Position numbers and translations under genes: made by a program. The notes below the pieces were generated by a model, which did no database searches, was not told where the DNA came from, and saw only the letters and a program-made list of their open reading frames with translations. Positions 54,253-64,000 of a stretch of 64,000 nucleotides of DNA are shown here, in pieces. Numbering within the stretch: position 1 is the stretch's first letter; each line of letters starts with the position of its first letter. The stretch comes from Galeruca laticollis (taxonomy: Eukaryota; Arthropoda; Insecta; Coleoptera; Chrysomelidae). The DNA is taken from the NCBI GenBank assembly GCA_963921935.1, contig OY998179.1:21759114-21823113 (forward strand). The letters run 5' to 3'.

Positions 54253-57200
54253 TTGAAAGGTTATACGAAGATTTCAATAATTTTCTGGTGGATGAGTAAA
54301 ATAAGAACAATCAAAATGGATAAAAAGTTGAATATAGAGCCACTTAATGGTAGAAACTATCATAACTGGAAGTTCAGAGTTGAAATGTTGTTGGCAGAAT
54401 ACGATGTCTCTGCAATGATTACTTCCGAAGCAAATGCAACAGTACCAGCAGAAAAAAAAAAAGACAACAAAGCAAAATCTATCTTGGTACAATGTGTAGA
54501 GAACACAGAGATAGAGAGTCTAAGAGATTGTAAAACAGCTTTTCAAATGTGGAACGTACTCAAGGCAAAATATGAGAAGAAAGGACTTCCTGGTCAATTA
54601 TTTTTGAAAAAGAGACTTCTGAGTATGAAATTGAAAGAAAACGAATGTCCTATAAAATTTCTAGAAGAGTTTGAGAACACGGTGAGACAACTGAAAGCTG
54701 CAGACGTTAAGTTAGAAGAACAAGATTTAATATGTAATCTATTATTGAGTTTACCCGCTTCTTATGACACATTTGTTACTGTTATTGAAAATTTGTCTGA
54801 TGTAACTTATGAAACTGTCAAATCCAAATTATTAGCAGAAAGTGAGAAACGAAAAATGAGTAATGGAAAAGACGATATAGTGAAAACACCTACAGCATTC
54901 ACATCACAGCGAGGTTGCTTTAAATGTGGTCAAATGGGTCATTACAAAAGAGACTGTCCTCAAAAACGTGAAGGAGAACAAGGGTTAGGAAACCAAAACT
55001 CCAATCGAATGATACAATCAGATGATGGATTCAACAGAGGGAATTACAGAGGTAATCGATCAGGGTTCAGAAGAAACAGAGGCACAAATAGAAGATTTAT
55101 AGGTAGGAGTAGATTTAATAGTAATTATCATAGTAATCAGGTAGAAATGCAAGGAAATGTTCAAAATGATGAAAATAGTTGTAATAGCAATAATGATAGT
55201 CTATCAAATAATGTCTGTTTTATGAGCGATAGTAATTCTGATTTTTGTAATGGTAAAGTAGATTCAAATATTCTTAAATTCTGCATTGATTCAGGCTGTA
55301 CAGATCACATGCTTAACGATAAAAGCTATTTCTCCAGTTTGTTAATGTTGAAGGAACCTATAAAAATTGCAGTTGCAAAGGAATCTAGTTTTTTGTTAGC
55401 AGTGGGAGTAGGGAATATAGAAGTTCTTAGCAAAGTAGGCAGTAAAGAGGTAAAATGCACTATTAAAAATGTTTTTTACACTCCGGATTTAAGGAGAAAC
55501 CTACTTTCTGTAAAAAAACTTGAAATGTCCAATATTAAGGTATTATTTGAAAAGGGTCAGGTCAAATTACTTAATAATAAAAACGAAATTTTAGGAATTG
55601 GTGAGAGAGGTAGTTTATATGAAATTTGTTTCCAGTTGTATTTATTAGAGTGTCATAATGTAGAATGTTATGATTCCGATTATTTAAAATGGCATAGGAG
55701 ATATGCTCATGTGGGCTTTAGTGGTTTAAAACAGATTATTAAAGGTGACATGGTTAAGGGGATTGACGGTAATCTAAAATTGCATGATGTAGATTTTTGC
55801 GAACCATGTGTAAAAGGGAAAATGACTCGGTATCCATTTGGTTTGCGTACTAGAAGTAAAAGGTTATTAGAAATAATACACACAGACCTATGTGGCCCCA
55901 TTACCCCACAAGCAATCGATGGCAGTAGATACTTTTTAACATTTATAGATGATTTTTCCAACTTTACTGCAGTTTACATGTTGAAAAATAAGTCAGAAGT
56001 TTATGAGAAGTTCTTAGAATACATTAATATGGTAGAGGCAAAATTTACTTGTAAAATATCAAAGCTTAGAAGTGATAACGGAGGTGAGTACGTTTCAAAT
56101 GAAATAAAGAGGTTATGTTTAGAAAAAGGGATAATACTTGATTTCACAACGCCATATACACCACAACAAAATGGCAAGGCAGAAAGAAAGAATCGTAGTT
56201 TAGTTGGAAGAAGTAGAGCAATATTAGAAGAATCAGGAATGCCCAAGGAGTTCTGGCATGAAGCAGTAAGAACAGTGAATTATGTAATGAACAGAGGTAT
56301 TGCTGCAAATATAAGTATCACACCTACAGAGATATGGAATGGTTACAAACCTGATGTAAGTAACCTAAGAATCTTTGGATGTACCGCGTATAGTCATGTT
56401 CAGAAACAATTTAGAGGTAAGTTTGATCCTACTACTGAGGAATGTGTGATGATTGGATATGCTCCTACAGGATATAGACTCTGGAATGTAAACAAAGGAA
56501 AAATCATAATAGCTAGGGATGTTAAGTTTAATGAAAACGAATATTGGTTTAAAAAGAAAAATATTCAGGTATGTCTAGATTCAGATGTGAATGAACATTT
56601 AAAGGTAACAGAACAAAATGATGGTAAAATTGAATTTTATGATCTTACAAATACAGAAGCAAGCGGTAGTGAGAATTATTATGAAAGGTCAAATGATATA
56701 AGGGAAAATAAACGAACAACAAAAATTCCTAAGAAGTATGAAGATTACGAACTTTATATGGCATTTAATGCAACAGAATTTTTAGATGAGGTACCACAAA
56801 ATTTTTCTGAAATTAAAAATCGATCTGACAAACATTTTTGGATAGGAGCGATAAATAAGGAACTGGATTCAGTTTATGAAAACGAAACCTGGGAAGAAGT
56901 AGAAATTCCTAGAAATAACAAGATTTTGGACACAAGGTGGGTTTTTGCTTATAAGAGTTTAGAGAAGGTAGAAAAGGATCGGTATAAAGCAAGGTTAGTG
57001 GTAAGAGGATTTTTACAAGAAAAAAATATTGATTATGATAATATTTATTCACCCGTAGCAAAAATGTCAACCATTCGTTTACTTTTAATAGTTGGAAATC
57101 AGTTGAAATTTTATTTTACACAATTGGATGTAAAAAGTGCTTTTTTAAACGGTATTATTGATGATGATGTATTTATTTATCCTCCAGAAGGTGTTCAGTA

Positions 57201-58332
57201 TAATCCAAATAAGGTATTTAAATTAAAAAAATCACTGTACGGACTGAAACAATCTAGTAGATGTTGGAATAGTAAAATTAACTCTTATTTATTGGATATT
57301 GGTTTTGAAAGATCTAATAATGATTATTGTTTATATGTCATGAATAAAACAGACTCTAAGGTTTACTTATTGTTGTATGTAGATGACATAATTTTATCAG
57401 GACCAGACTTAGTTTTAATAAATAAAATAAAGATACAACTGATGACAGATTTCAAAATGGTAGATAAAGGAGAACTCAAACATTTTTTGGGATTGGAAAT
57501 TAAATATGATAGAGACAAAGGTATATTGAGAATAAATCAGGAACATTATATTTCTAAACTTATTAAGAGATTCAAAATGGAAGATTGTAAATGTTCACTT
57601 ATTCCAATAGAACCAAAATTGTATATTGAAGCATGTAAAAATGTAGAAAATATTACGAGTAAGCCATATCGTGAATTGTTAGGTTGTATGATGTATTTGA
57701 TGTTGGGTAGCAGGCCAGACATTTGCTTTGCTCTAAACGTTTTTAGTAGATTGCAAGACAAAGCTTCTGATTATGCTTGGAACAATTTGAAAACAATAAT
57801 TAGATATCTTAAGGGTACACAAAATTTTGGATTAGAATATATTCGTAAAGAAAATAGTTTTCAATTAATGTGTTTTGTAGATTCAGACTGGGGAGGCGAC
57901 CCGAGTGATCGCAAGTCTGTGTCTGGATTTGTTTTTAAACTTTCTAACAATACCTTGATGTGGGCTACTCGAAAGCAACACTGTATTTCCTTATCTAGCT
58001 CAGAGGCTGAACTAATTGCTCTTTGTAATGCAGTTTCAGAAGGTTTATGGTTTATTAAACTTTTGCAAGATTTTAAAATTGATGTAAAACCTATGTTGAT
58101 TTATGAGGACAATCAAGGATGTATATCCATATTGAACAACCCTGCAAATAACAGAAGGGTGAAGCATATTGACATTAAATATAATTTTGTTTCAGAATAT
58201 ATGAATAATAATGTCATAAAAATTTTGTATATCCCAACTGATAAGCAATTAGCAGATATACTAACAAAAGGTTTGAAGCATGTTTCTTTTGTTAAATTTA
58301 GAGATGATTTAGGTGTTAAGAATTTAGAGTAG
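54253..58332 (+). CDS. copia Gag-Pol polyprotein (1359 aa), intact
   Basis: One frame encodes capsid, protease, integrase, RT and RNase H in the copia order. Gag starts MDKKLNIEPLNGRNYHNWKF, at about residue 22; that Met or the one at 54292 is the likelier start. The zinc knuckle CFKCGQMGHYKRDC is at about residue 221. The protease motif CIDSGCTDHM is at about 344. The integrase shows an HHCC region near 480, HTDLCGP near 543, RSDNGGEY near 606 and NGKAERKN near 640, so all three acidic residues are present. RT has TQLDVKSAF near 956 and LLYVDDIILSG near 1041. RNase H has CFVDSDWGGDPSDRKS near 1207 and SSSEAEL near 1250. No stop, frameshift or missing catalytic residue was seen. Gag/Pol ratio control is not evident; copia itself makes Gag from a spliced RNA. 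Confidence 0.95.
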   Translation: MKGYTKISIIFWWMSKIRTIKMDKKLNIEPLNGRNYHNWKFRVEMLLAEYDVSAMITSEANATVPAEKKKDNKAKSILVQCVENTEIESLRDCKTAFQMWNVLKAKYEKKGLPGQLFLKKRLLSMKLKENECPIKFLEEFENTVRQLKAADVKLEEQDLICNLLLSLPASYDTFVTVIENLSDVTYETVKSKLLAESEKRKMSNGKDDIVKTPTAFTSQRGCFKCGQMGHYKRDCPQKREGEQGLGNQNSNRMIQSDDGFNRGNYRGNRSGFRRNRGTNRRFIGRSRFNSNYHSNQVEMQGNVQNDENSCNSNNDSLSNNVCFMSDSNSDFCNGKVDSNILKFCIDSGCTDHMLNDKSYFSSLLMLKEPIKIAVAKESSFLLAVGVGNIEVLSKVGSKEVKCTIKNVFYTPDLRRNLLSVKKLEMSNIKVLFEKGQVKLLNNKNEILGIGERGSLYEICFQLYLLECHNVECYDSDYLKWHRRYAHVGFSGLKQIIKGDMVKGIDGNLKLHDVDFCEPCVKGKMTRYPFGLRTRSKRLLEIIHTDLCGPITPQAIDGSRYFLTFIDDFSNFTAVYMLKNKSEVYEKFLEYINMVEAKFTCKISKLRSDNGGEYVSNEIKRLCLEKGIILDFTTPYTPQQNGKAERKNRSLVGRSRAILEESGMPKEFWHEAVRTVNYVMNRGIAANISITPTEIWNGYKPDVSNLRIFGCTAYSHVQKQFRGKFDPTTEECVMIGYAPTGYRLWNVNKGKIIIARDVKFNENEYWFKKKNIQVCLDSDVNEHLKVTEQNDGKIEFYDLTNTEASGSENYYERSNDIRENKRTTKIPKKYEDYELYMAFNATEFLDEVPQNFSEIKNRSDKHFWIGAINKELDSVYENETWEEVEIPRNNKILDTRWVFAYKSLEKVEKDRYKARLVVRGFLQEKNIDYDNIYSPVAKMSTIRLLLIVGNQLKFYFTQLDVKSAFLNGIIDDDVFIYPPEGVQYNPNKVFKLKKSLYGLKQSSRCWNSKINSYLLDIGFERSNNDYCLYVMNKTDSKVYLLLYVDDIILSGPDLVLINKIKIQLMTDFKMVDKGELKHFLGLEIKYDRDKGILRINQEHYISKLIKRFKMEDCKCSLIPIEPKLYIEACKNVENITSKPYRELLGCMMYLMLGSRPDICFALNVFSRLQDKASDYAWNNLKTIIRYLKGTQNFGLEYIRKENSFQLMCFVDSDWGGDPSDRKSVSGFVFKLSNNTLMWATRKQHCISLSSSEAELIALCNAVSEGLWFIKLLQDFKIDVKPMLIYEDNQGCISILNNPANNRRVKHIDIKYNFVSEYMNNNVIKILYIPTDKQLADILTKGLKHVSFVKFRDDLGVKNLE

Positions 58333-58350
58333 AAGATTTTTGAACATTTT

Positions 58351-58362
58351 AGTGAGGAGGGG
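58351..58362 (+). promoter_or_regulatory. copia polypurine tract
   Basis: AGTGAGGAGGGG directly precedes the 3' LTR. Confidence 0.75.
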
Positions 58363-58550
58363 TGTTGTGAATATGCACAAAAATAGTTTATGTCTATGGT
58401 TCTACTTATGTTAGTAAATCTGTTAAAAAAGAAGAATTGACATGTATGTAAAAATGATGGCGATTTAGCAAGTCGAGTTATTTATGGTTTAAGAAAGGAA
58501 TATATAATAAAAGATATACAGAAGGTGTTGGTTTTAATTTCAAAACATCA
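58363..58550 (+). repeat. 3' LTR of copia
   Basis: 188 bp, followed by the ACATC target duplication and resumed Dong sequence. Confidence 0.92.
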
Positions 58551-59064
58551 ACATCTACTTCAAAAATACCAAATAAAAACAATAGAAGATCCGTACAAAC
58601 CTGATGCAGTGAATGAAAACCAAAATTTCAAAGTTTACTGGGACCGAACAATTGTAACAGATAAAACAATAACAAATAATAGACCAGATATAATAATTAT
58701 AGATAAAATAAATAGAATAACAACACTAATAGACATCGCTCATCCCCTGGATCACAACATACAGAAAACATATACAGAAAAAATTAGGAAATACACCGAA
58801 CTAGCAGAAGAAATAAAGGCAATGTGGAAGATGGAGAAAGTTCAGATAACCCCAGTTGTCATTTCAGTAACGGGCCTCATACAACCAGAGTTACTTAATG
58901 AATTCAAAAAACACGACTTACCACAACATACAATACTAGAAATACAAAAATCAACTATATTAGAAACGTGTAGGATAGTAAGGAAAATTATCAAATAAGT
59001 CAACAAGGTATGAGTTTTGTGTGAGCCCTCATACTTTTAATCCGTGTAAACGTGAGAATAAGGA
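58551..59064 (+). pseudogene. Dong/R4-clade LINE, copy 3, C-terminal part after copia
   Basis: The frame resumes as LLQKYQIKTIEDPYKPDAVN and covers the restriction-like endonuclease core, FKVYWDRTIVTDKTI and NRPDIIIIDKINRITTLIDI. The PD...D/E-x-K-type acidic residues and the AHPLD segment are conserved. The helical C terminus (ILEIQKSTILETCRIVRKII) follows, with a stop at 58996-58998 and then a short 3' UTR. Excluding copia, the whole C-terminal region of this copy is open. The long frame beginning at 58525 has its first codons in the copia LTR, so its Met is not genuine. Confidence 0.78.

Positions 59065-59145
<81 letters not shown>
59065..59145. repeat. (AAT)n tract, about 81 bp
   Basis: 3' tail of Dong copy 3 and 5' boundary of Dong copy 4, the longest AAT run in the window. 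Confidence 0.95.
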
Positions 59146-59352
59146 GGGGTCTAAAGGGTAGTGAAGCGACTCTTATAGCCTCTCCTACCAATTCCTACTC
59201 GCACCTCTACGTCGGTAGACCCTGGTAACCATCTCTGGAGATTCAAGATCGGGTAACCAACCCCCGGTGGCGGATAAACAGCAGATGGGATAACGCGAGA
59301 GGGAGAACAACCATTCTAGGGGCTAGCAACCCCTGAATGTGACTTTAATGCT

Positions 59353-60468
59353 GTGCGCACAAGAAGACAGCGTTACTCGGGTGGGGTAGGAGACCAGCCT
59401 CCTCCTATTCGGAACCGTCCTGATAATCCCCAGGCTGGCGCAGGATCTAGTGAGACAGGTGACGCTAACCTGTGTAAGGAAACCACCAAAGCTAACTCCA
59501 GGAGTGAAATAACGAACTCAGAGCTAACTACTCCACCTACAGCAGATGTTGAGGAACGTGAGGCCCCTTCCATACCTGTAGGCTGTATCGAGGGCAGAAA
59601 GGCCGGATTCAGATGGTCAGAAGACATTAACCGTCATCTATATCGGACCTATCTGCTAATAACAGAAATGGAAACTAACTCAAAACCATATGGTAATATG
59701 TTAAGAGATGAAATGGTGAGACAGTTTCCAGAGCTGCAAACAAACACACTTCAAAATATATTGGATCAGAGACGTCAAATTTTCCTCAGGAACCGCCTCC
59801 CACTAGGAATAATCCAGAACATCAGGGAAGAAGTGGCTCGGGAACTTGGATTTACACCAGTAGTAAATGCGTGCAATAATCGAGAAGCAGAACCAGAGGC
59901 TGCACAAATCCAAATAATAATGCCTGAAAACCAAGAAGCGTTCAATGCACTAAAAGAATATATAGCTAAATATACTGGATTAGACCCAACATCTAGACCT
60001 CCCATTAGGAAAATCTGCACTGATAAAACAACTAAAACAAAGATAAAAGAGGTCAACGACGTATTACAAACTGAGATAACTAACTGCAGTAACATAAATG
60101 AGCTGCATGACCTAGTCTACTGTGCAGCTCAGACCACTGTAAAAATATGCGGATACACAACAACACAAACCAAAATGGACGCGAAGAGAAACAACAGGCC
60201 AGGATGGGAAATAAGACTGACAAAAAATCTCAACAATACACGGAGAGAAATTGGTATATTAACAGAAGATAAAAAACATAACACACAAAATGAAAGATTA
60301 AGACGTAAAGCACAAGAGATAATACAAATGTACAAAGATGGAAACAACCCATCGCAAATAGAAATAATGGACCTCCTGAAACAGCGCTTAAGAGTCATTG
60401 CCAATAGGCTCAAGGCTCAACAGATACAAAGAATCGTACAAAAGAAGAATCGACAACAAGATTTTTAA
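59353..60468 (+). pseudogene. Dong copy 4 ORF, N-terminal region (371 codons)
   Basis: The start MRTRRQRYSGGVGDQPPPIR is followed by a Pro/Ser/Thr-rich acidic stretch. A DNA-binding-like helical region is at about residues 85-155 (FRWSEDINRHLYRTYLLITE, LRDEMVRQFPELQ, NILDQRRQIFLRNRL). A charged helical linker to RT follows. The natural ORF should run on into RT, but a frame change at about 60440-60460 ends it in KKNRQQDF while the next frame picks up as YKRRIDNKIFNQSQINFY. The length to this point matches the pre-RT part of the element, so this is the N-terminal third of the polyprotein rather than a separate ORF1. Confidence 0.72.
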
Positions 60469-61780
60469 CCAGAGCCAAATAAACTTTTATAGAAAATTAA
60501 ACAACAACCGAACTAACGATGGTAATGCAAAATACCTCACAACTGAAGCCATAAAGAAATTCTGGGGTGGAATATGGGAAAATTCTATAAGACACAAGTC
60601 CTCCGCTAATTGGATAAAGAAGGAAGGGAAGATTAGAGACAAAATACCGATCATGACATCCCAAAAGATCACCATGGAGGACCTTACTGAAGCACTGAAC
60701 CACACCTCTAACTGGAAAGCACCGGGGCCTGACAAAATTCGAAACTTTTGGTACAAAAAATTTACCAATATCAGACCAAAACTTTTGGATCTTTTGAATG
60801 ACCTAATAACCCACCCAGAGAAAGTACCGAGTTTTATGATGAAGGGTGTGACATACCTTATCCCCAAAACAGATCAGCCTTCAGAAAACCCTTCGAAATA
60901 CAGACCAATCATCTGCCTTCCCACCCTCTATAAGATTGTAAGTGGTATTATATGCAACAAAATCTACGAACATCTCACAGAGCATAAACTTCTTGCCGAG
61001 GAACAGAAGGGATGCAGGAAGAAAGCGCAAGGATGTCGGGAACAACATATAATAGATAACACTGTAACAAAACATGCAATAAATAAAAAGAACAATATGT
61101 ATATGGCATTCATCGATTACCAGAAAGCGTTTGATAGCATTCCGCACTCTTAGCTTATTGAATGTTTATCTATGTACAAAGTGAACCCCAACATAATAGA
61201 GCTTCTTAAAACAATGATGGCACAATGGGAACTGATGGAGCCGCAGACAGCGATGAAATCAACATGAAAATCATGCGTGGAATCTTTCAAGGTGACGCCC
61301 TAAGTGCGCTCTGATTCTGCATTGCCATCAACTCACTGTCTACTGCTCTAAATGATCTAAAAAATGGCTACGAGATGAATGAACATGTTCAACTCTCACA
61401 CTTAATTTACATGGATGACATCAAAGTATTCTCGGCAACACAAAATGGTTTACAAAAAGAGCTTCGATGCATTGAGAACTTTTCTAATGATATTAGAATG
61501 AAATTTGGATTGGACAAGTGCAAGATCAACATCATTCGAAAAGGAAAATGGTACGATACAGTGGATTACACGCTCACACTAGCGTCAGGTGGTGGAATCA
61601 TCTCTCGCATGACACTTACAAATATCTTGGGTTTGCTCAATCGATAGGTATCCAAGAGCCGGAAGTAAAAAAACAGCTTAAAAATAAATAAAAAGAGCGA
61701 ACCAAAGACATTCTCAAAACACAGTTAACCGCACAAAACATCACGACGGCAATAAATGCTTATGATATTCCTGTAGTAAC
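60440..61780 (+). pseudogene. Dong copy 4 reverse transcriptase
   Basis: The first frame carries NWKAPGPDKIRNFWYKKF, KGVTYLIPKTDQP, YRPIICLPTLYKIVSGII, AEEQKGCRKKAQGCREQHII and the motif-A segment MAFIDYQKAFDSIPHS. There a TAG (61151-61153) replaces the conserved Trp codon. MKIMRGIFQGDAL (about 61264) and a TGA at about 61312 follow. The frame at 61375-61647 has LSHLIYMDDIKVFSA with the catalytic Asp pair intact. The thumb region then decays (stops near 61690) up to the solo LTR. Confidence 0.78.
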
Positions 61781-62412
61781 TGTTCAATAAACAATGTTTA
61801 TTTTACAGATTGCATCCCCTTTTAAAAAATACCTGCGCCGCTTATGATGGCTGCATCAGCATATGTTAGGTATTTTTCAAGTGGCGCTTTGAAAGGATAT
61901 TCAATTCCCTTAACCTTGAGTAACATACAGAATTTCAAAAAGGAAGAACATCTGATATTTGTCATTAGTCCATAGGGAACGAAAAGCAATTTTTTCTCCC
62001 CTAGCCACCCCGCTTGTCTAAAAGGGGGCAGTAGAGCGAGAACCTCGTGAGACGAAGTACCGTTTACTTCTCTGTATAATTTTGAGGACTAGGTATTTGA
62101 GTTCACCTTTCCTCCACCTACGTTTAATAATTTCAAGTAATTGCGATATTCTCTTAGTAAGCACCGGGTTACTTATAATACGGTTCTTTATGAACAGTTC
62201 AATATCATTTTTAAATAAAGTTAACGGTTTTTATATATCCTAACAAAGTGTCACTAAATAAATATAATTTTGTAGTAAGTAATGTGAAATATTACTTCCT
62301 GTTAATAATTAATATAAGTGTTAAGTTTTCACACGAGTTTCATTTGGAGAAGGAGAACCAACTTTCACAATTATGTGGATATTGGTTAACAGTTATTAAT
62401 CAATATCGTACA
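61781..62412. repeat. solo LTR (632 bp)
   Basis: The insert interrupts the Dong frame, which reads through from the left (NAYDIPV) to the right (TYSFGVINW). It is flanked by a perfect 5-bp duplication, GTAAC (61776-61780 and 62413-62417), and has TG...CA ends (TGTTCAATAAACAATG and CAATATCGTACA). There are no internal coding sequences, as expected after LTR-LTR recombination. The 5-bp duplication suits BEL/Pao or copia; the parent family is not identified. The orientation is undetermined. Confidence 0.8.
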
Positions 62413-63672
62413 GTAACATACAGCTTTGGTGTCATAAACTGGACTATTACGGAACTCGAAGACCTAAATAGAACAACTAGAGTATGCTTTACTAAATATC
62501 GGAAACATCACTCCAAAGCATGCAAGGAGAGGTTCCACCTACCTCGGAATAAAGGAGGCAGAGGTATAGCTGACATGCGCATTATCCACAAAAAACAAAT
62601 AGAACTCATGCGCAACTACTTTTACAACCGAGCAACAGATTCTCTCCTCCATCATGCAATCATAAATGCCGATAAAAATATAACACCGCTAAACCCAACT
62701 GATACAGAATACGCATGCGACCCACAGCACTCTGTCTTAACACTGGAATCACAATGCAAAGAAAAAGAGCTGCATGGACGATACCCAAATACATTAAATA
62801 ATACTTCCTTAGACAAAGCTGCTTCCATAGTATGGCTCAATAGTGGTAATCTTCTCCCAGAGACAGAAGGGTTCATGTGCGCCTTCCAAGACCAGGTCAT
62901 CCCTACTCGTTCATACCTTGAATACATAGTCAAAGACTAAAGCATCCGGTTAACGTGAAAAAAATAATAATAATAATAAATCGAAAATACATAATTATGG
63001 AAAACATAGAGTCGGACCTATGTAGAAAATGTCATCAATTTCCAGAAGCAATAGAACACATCACAGGAGGGTGCAAACTCCTTGCAGGAACACATTATAC
63101 TGAGAGACATAACACAGCAGCAAAAATAATTCACCAAGAGCTTGCCCTAAAACATAAATTAACCCAAACTGAAATACCATACTACAAATACACACCAGAA
63201 AAAGTTCTTGAAAATGACAAGTTTAAATTATACTGGGACAGAACCATACACACAGACAGAACAATTATTTGCAATAGACCAGACATAACCCTAATGGACA
63301 AGAATGAAAAACATACATATTTCAAAGACATCGCAATACCAAATGACAATAATGTTATACAGAAAGAAACTGAAAAGATTGAAAAATACACACCCTTAGC
63401 CGAGGAAATGAGAGAAGTTTGGAAACAGGATAAAATTTCAATAGTCCTAATAGTTATGTCGGTCACAGGTATAACAACTAAATCATTTGCACAACATTTA
63501 AAAACAATCGACCTTCAGCCTATAAATACTCACACAAACATACAAAAAGCCGTTATACTACAGACAACCTCAATAGTAAGAAAATTTTTGCAATAGAAAG
63601 AGGATGTGACTTGGCTTAGGCCCGTCACAAAATCTTAAATAATTACCGAACCAAGTTTCGAGCAACTAGCAC
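62413..63672 (+). pseudogene. Dong copy 4, C-terminal region: knuckle and endonuclease
   Basis: After the solo LTR the frame reads INWTITELEDLNRTTRVCFT, ACKERFHLPRNKGGRGIADM and TEGFMCAFQDQVIPTRSYLE to a stop at 62938-62940. After a 42-bp insert it continues as NIESDLCRKCHQFPEAIEHI with a C-x2-C...H-x4-C knuckle, YTERHNTAAKIIHQ, then KLYWDRTIHTDRTIICNRPD with the endonuclease core residues. It ends TTSIVRKFLQ with a stop at 63594-63596. The second half (63000-63596) is uninterrupted. The domain nicks target DNA for target-primed reverse transcription. Confidence 0.8.
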
Positions 63673-63711
<39 letters not shown>

Positions 63712-63735
63712 TATTAATAATAATAATAATAATAA
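63673..63735. repeat. (AAT)n tract
   Basis: Tail of Dong copy 4; copy 5 begins at its end. Confidence 0.9.
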
Positions 63736-64000
63736 GAATCTAGCTAAAACTAAATATCTGGACAGACACAACAGGGTTGCTACGATAGTTTATTTGGAAA
63801 TAATGAAAAAATTTCATATTGATCCTCAAAATAACGAGCCATACTATAAGTACAAACCTCCGCCAGTTATAGAAAATCAGTATGTTAAGATCTACTGGGA
63901 TAAGACAATCATGACGAACTTAACAATAAGACACAACAGACCCGACATCACAGTTATTAAGAAACAATCCAAGGAAGCTCTGATAATTGACATATCGGTC
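63736..64000 (+). pseudogene. Dong/R4-clade LINE, copy 5, runs off the window
   Basis: The frame reads YLDRHNRVATIVYLEIMKKF, YYKYKPPPVIENQYVKIYWD and HNRPDITVIKKQSKEALIID. This corresponds to the segment between the zinc knuckle and the endonuclease core of copy 4. It is 5'-truncated exactly at the (AAT)n tract and open to the window edge, so intactness downstream is unknown. The sequence is clearly diverged from copies 3 and 4, so it is a distinct subfamily or an older insertion rather than a duplication. Confidence 0.75.

Larger units (their letters stand above)
53960..58550 (+). mobile_element. copia (Ty1/copia) LTR retrotransposon, complete and young
   Basis: Two 188-bp LTRs differ at one position, and the element is flanked by a perfect 5-bp duplication ACATC (53955-53959 and 58551-58555). 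It has an initiator-Met-tRNA-type primer site, a single uninterrupted polyprotein and a polypurine tract. It lies inside a Dong LINE and is therefore younger than it. All features needed for autonomous transposition appear intact. Confidence 0.95.
59146..63735 (+). mobile_element. near full-length Dong/R4-clade LINE, copy 4
   Basis: It starts directly after (AAT)n with a GC-richer 5' UTR (59146-59352) and ends in another (AAT)n (63673-63735). It holds the N-terminal Myb-like region, RT, knuckle and endonuclease. It is interrupted by a solo LTR (61781-62412) and a tiny tail-like insert (62940-62981). Several stops and frameshifts make it non-functional. Dong-type elements are known to insert into TAA repeats, consistent with AAT tracts at both boundaries. 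Confidence 0.8.

Noticed and set aside
59000..59191. Poly-isoleucine ORF, and a poly-leucine ORF at 50388-50621
   Set aside because: They are translations of (AAT)n runs.
59373..59627. Minus-strand ORF over the GC-richer start of Dong copy 4
   Set aside because: It is the shadow of the Dong N-terminal frame, which continues for 371 codons.

Overview
The window is a TE-dense, strongly AT-rich stretch of an insect nuclear genome. Insect origin is inferred from the mix of element families: an env-bearing errantivirus-type LTR element, R1-, I- and Dong/R4-clade LINEs, P-like, hAT, piggyBac and pogo DNA transposons, and copia. No rRNA, tRNA or CRISPR was seen. The only candidates for host coding DNA are a CUB plus LDLa gene fragment (23272-23888, minus) and a few short orphan ORFs.

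Layout. 1-4365: AT-rich DNA, a small piggyBac-like TIR element (1582-2166) and a roughly 410-bp satellite (2170-3245). 4366-9167: two P-like elements with THAP relics in opposite orientation, each with an exact 8-bp target duplication, a nested retroposed fold-back element and a 32-bp excision-footprint-like relic. 9978-12160: decayed pogo/Tigger transposon (minus). 12190-13921: truncated Jockey/CR1-like LINE. 14040-17640: higher-order tandem repeats with a foreign insert. 18190-20430: R1-clade LINE. 20470-22885: piggyBac and gypsy fragments. 23272-24446: CUB/LDLa gene and a neighbouring acidic ORF. 26225-29252: a complete hAT element with an uninterrupted 681-residue transposase. 29958-38958: an LTR/env retroelement that looks like a recombinant of two genomes. 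41012-41830: RTE-like fragment. 42585-44629: piggyBac pseudogene ending in a perfect 35-bp palindrome. 46190-50183: mariner scrap, a Dong relic and a LINE interrupted by an 876-bp TIR element that carries a C2H2 zinc-finger exon. 50191-64000: a head-to-tail LINE array at (AAT)n tracts (Dong and I clade), into which a young, intact copia (53960-58550) and a solo LTR (61781-62412) inserted.

The elements form a layered history rather than a cooperating gene set. The oldest layers are the decayed LINEs, pogo and piggyBac. Copia (1 LTR difference in 188 bp) and the errantivirus-like element (4 in 372 bp) are among the youngest. Copia and hAT are the only elements that keep full-length reading frames. 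The most unusual structures are the P-type excision footprint, the mosaic env retroelement and the C2H2-bearing TIR element.
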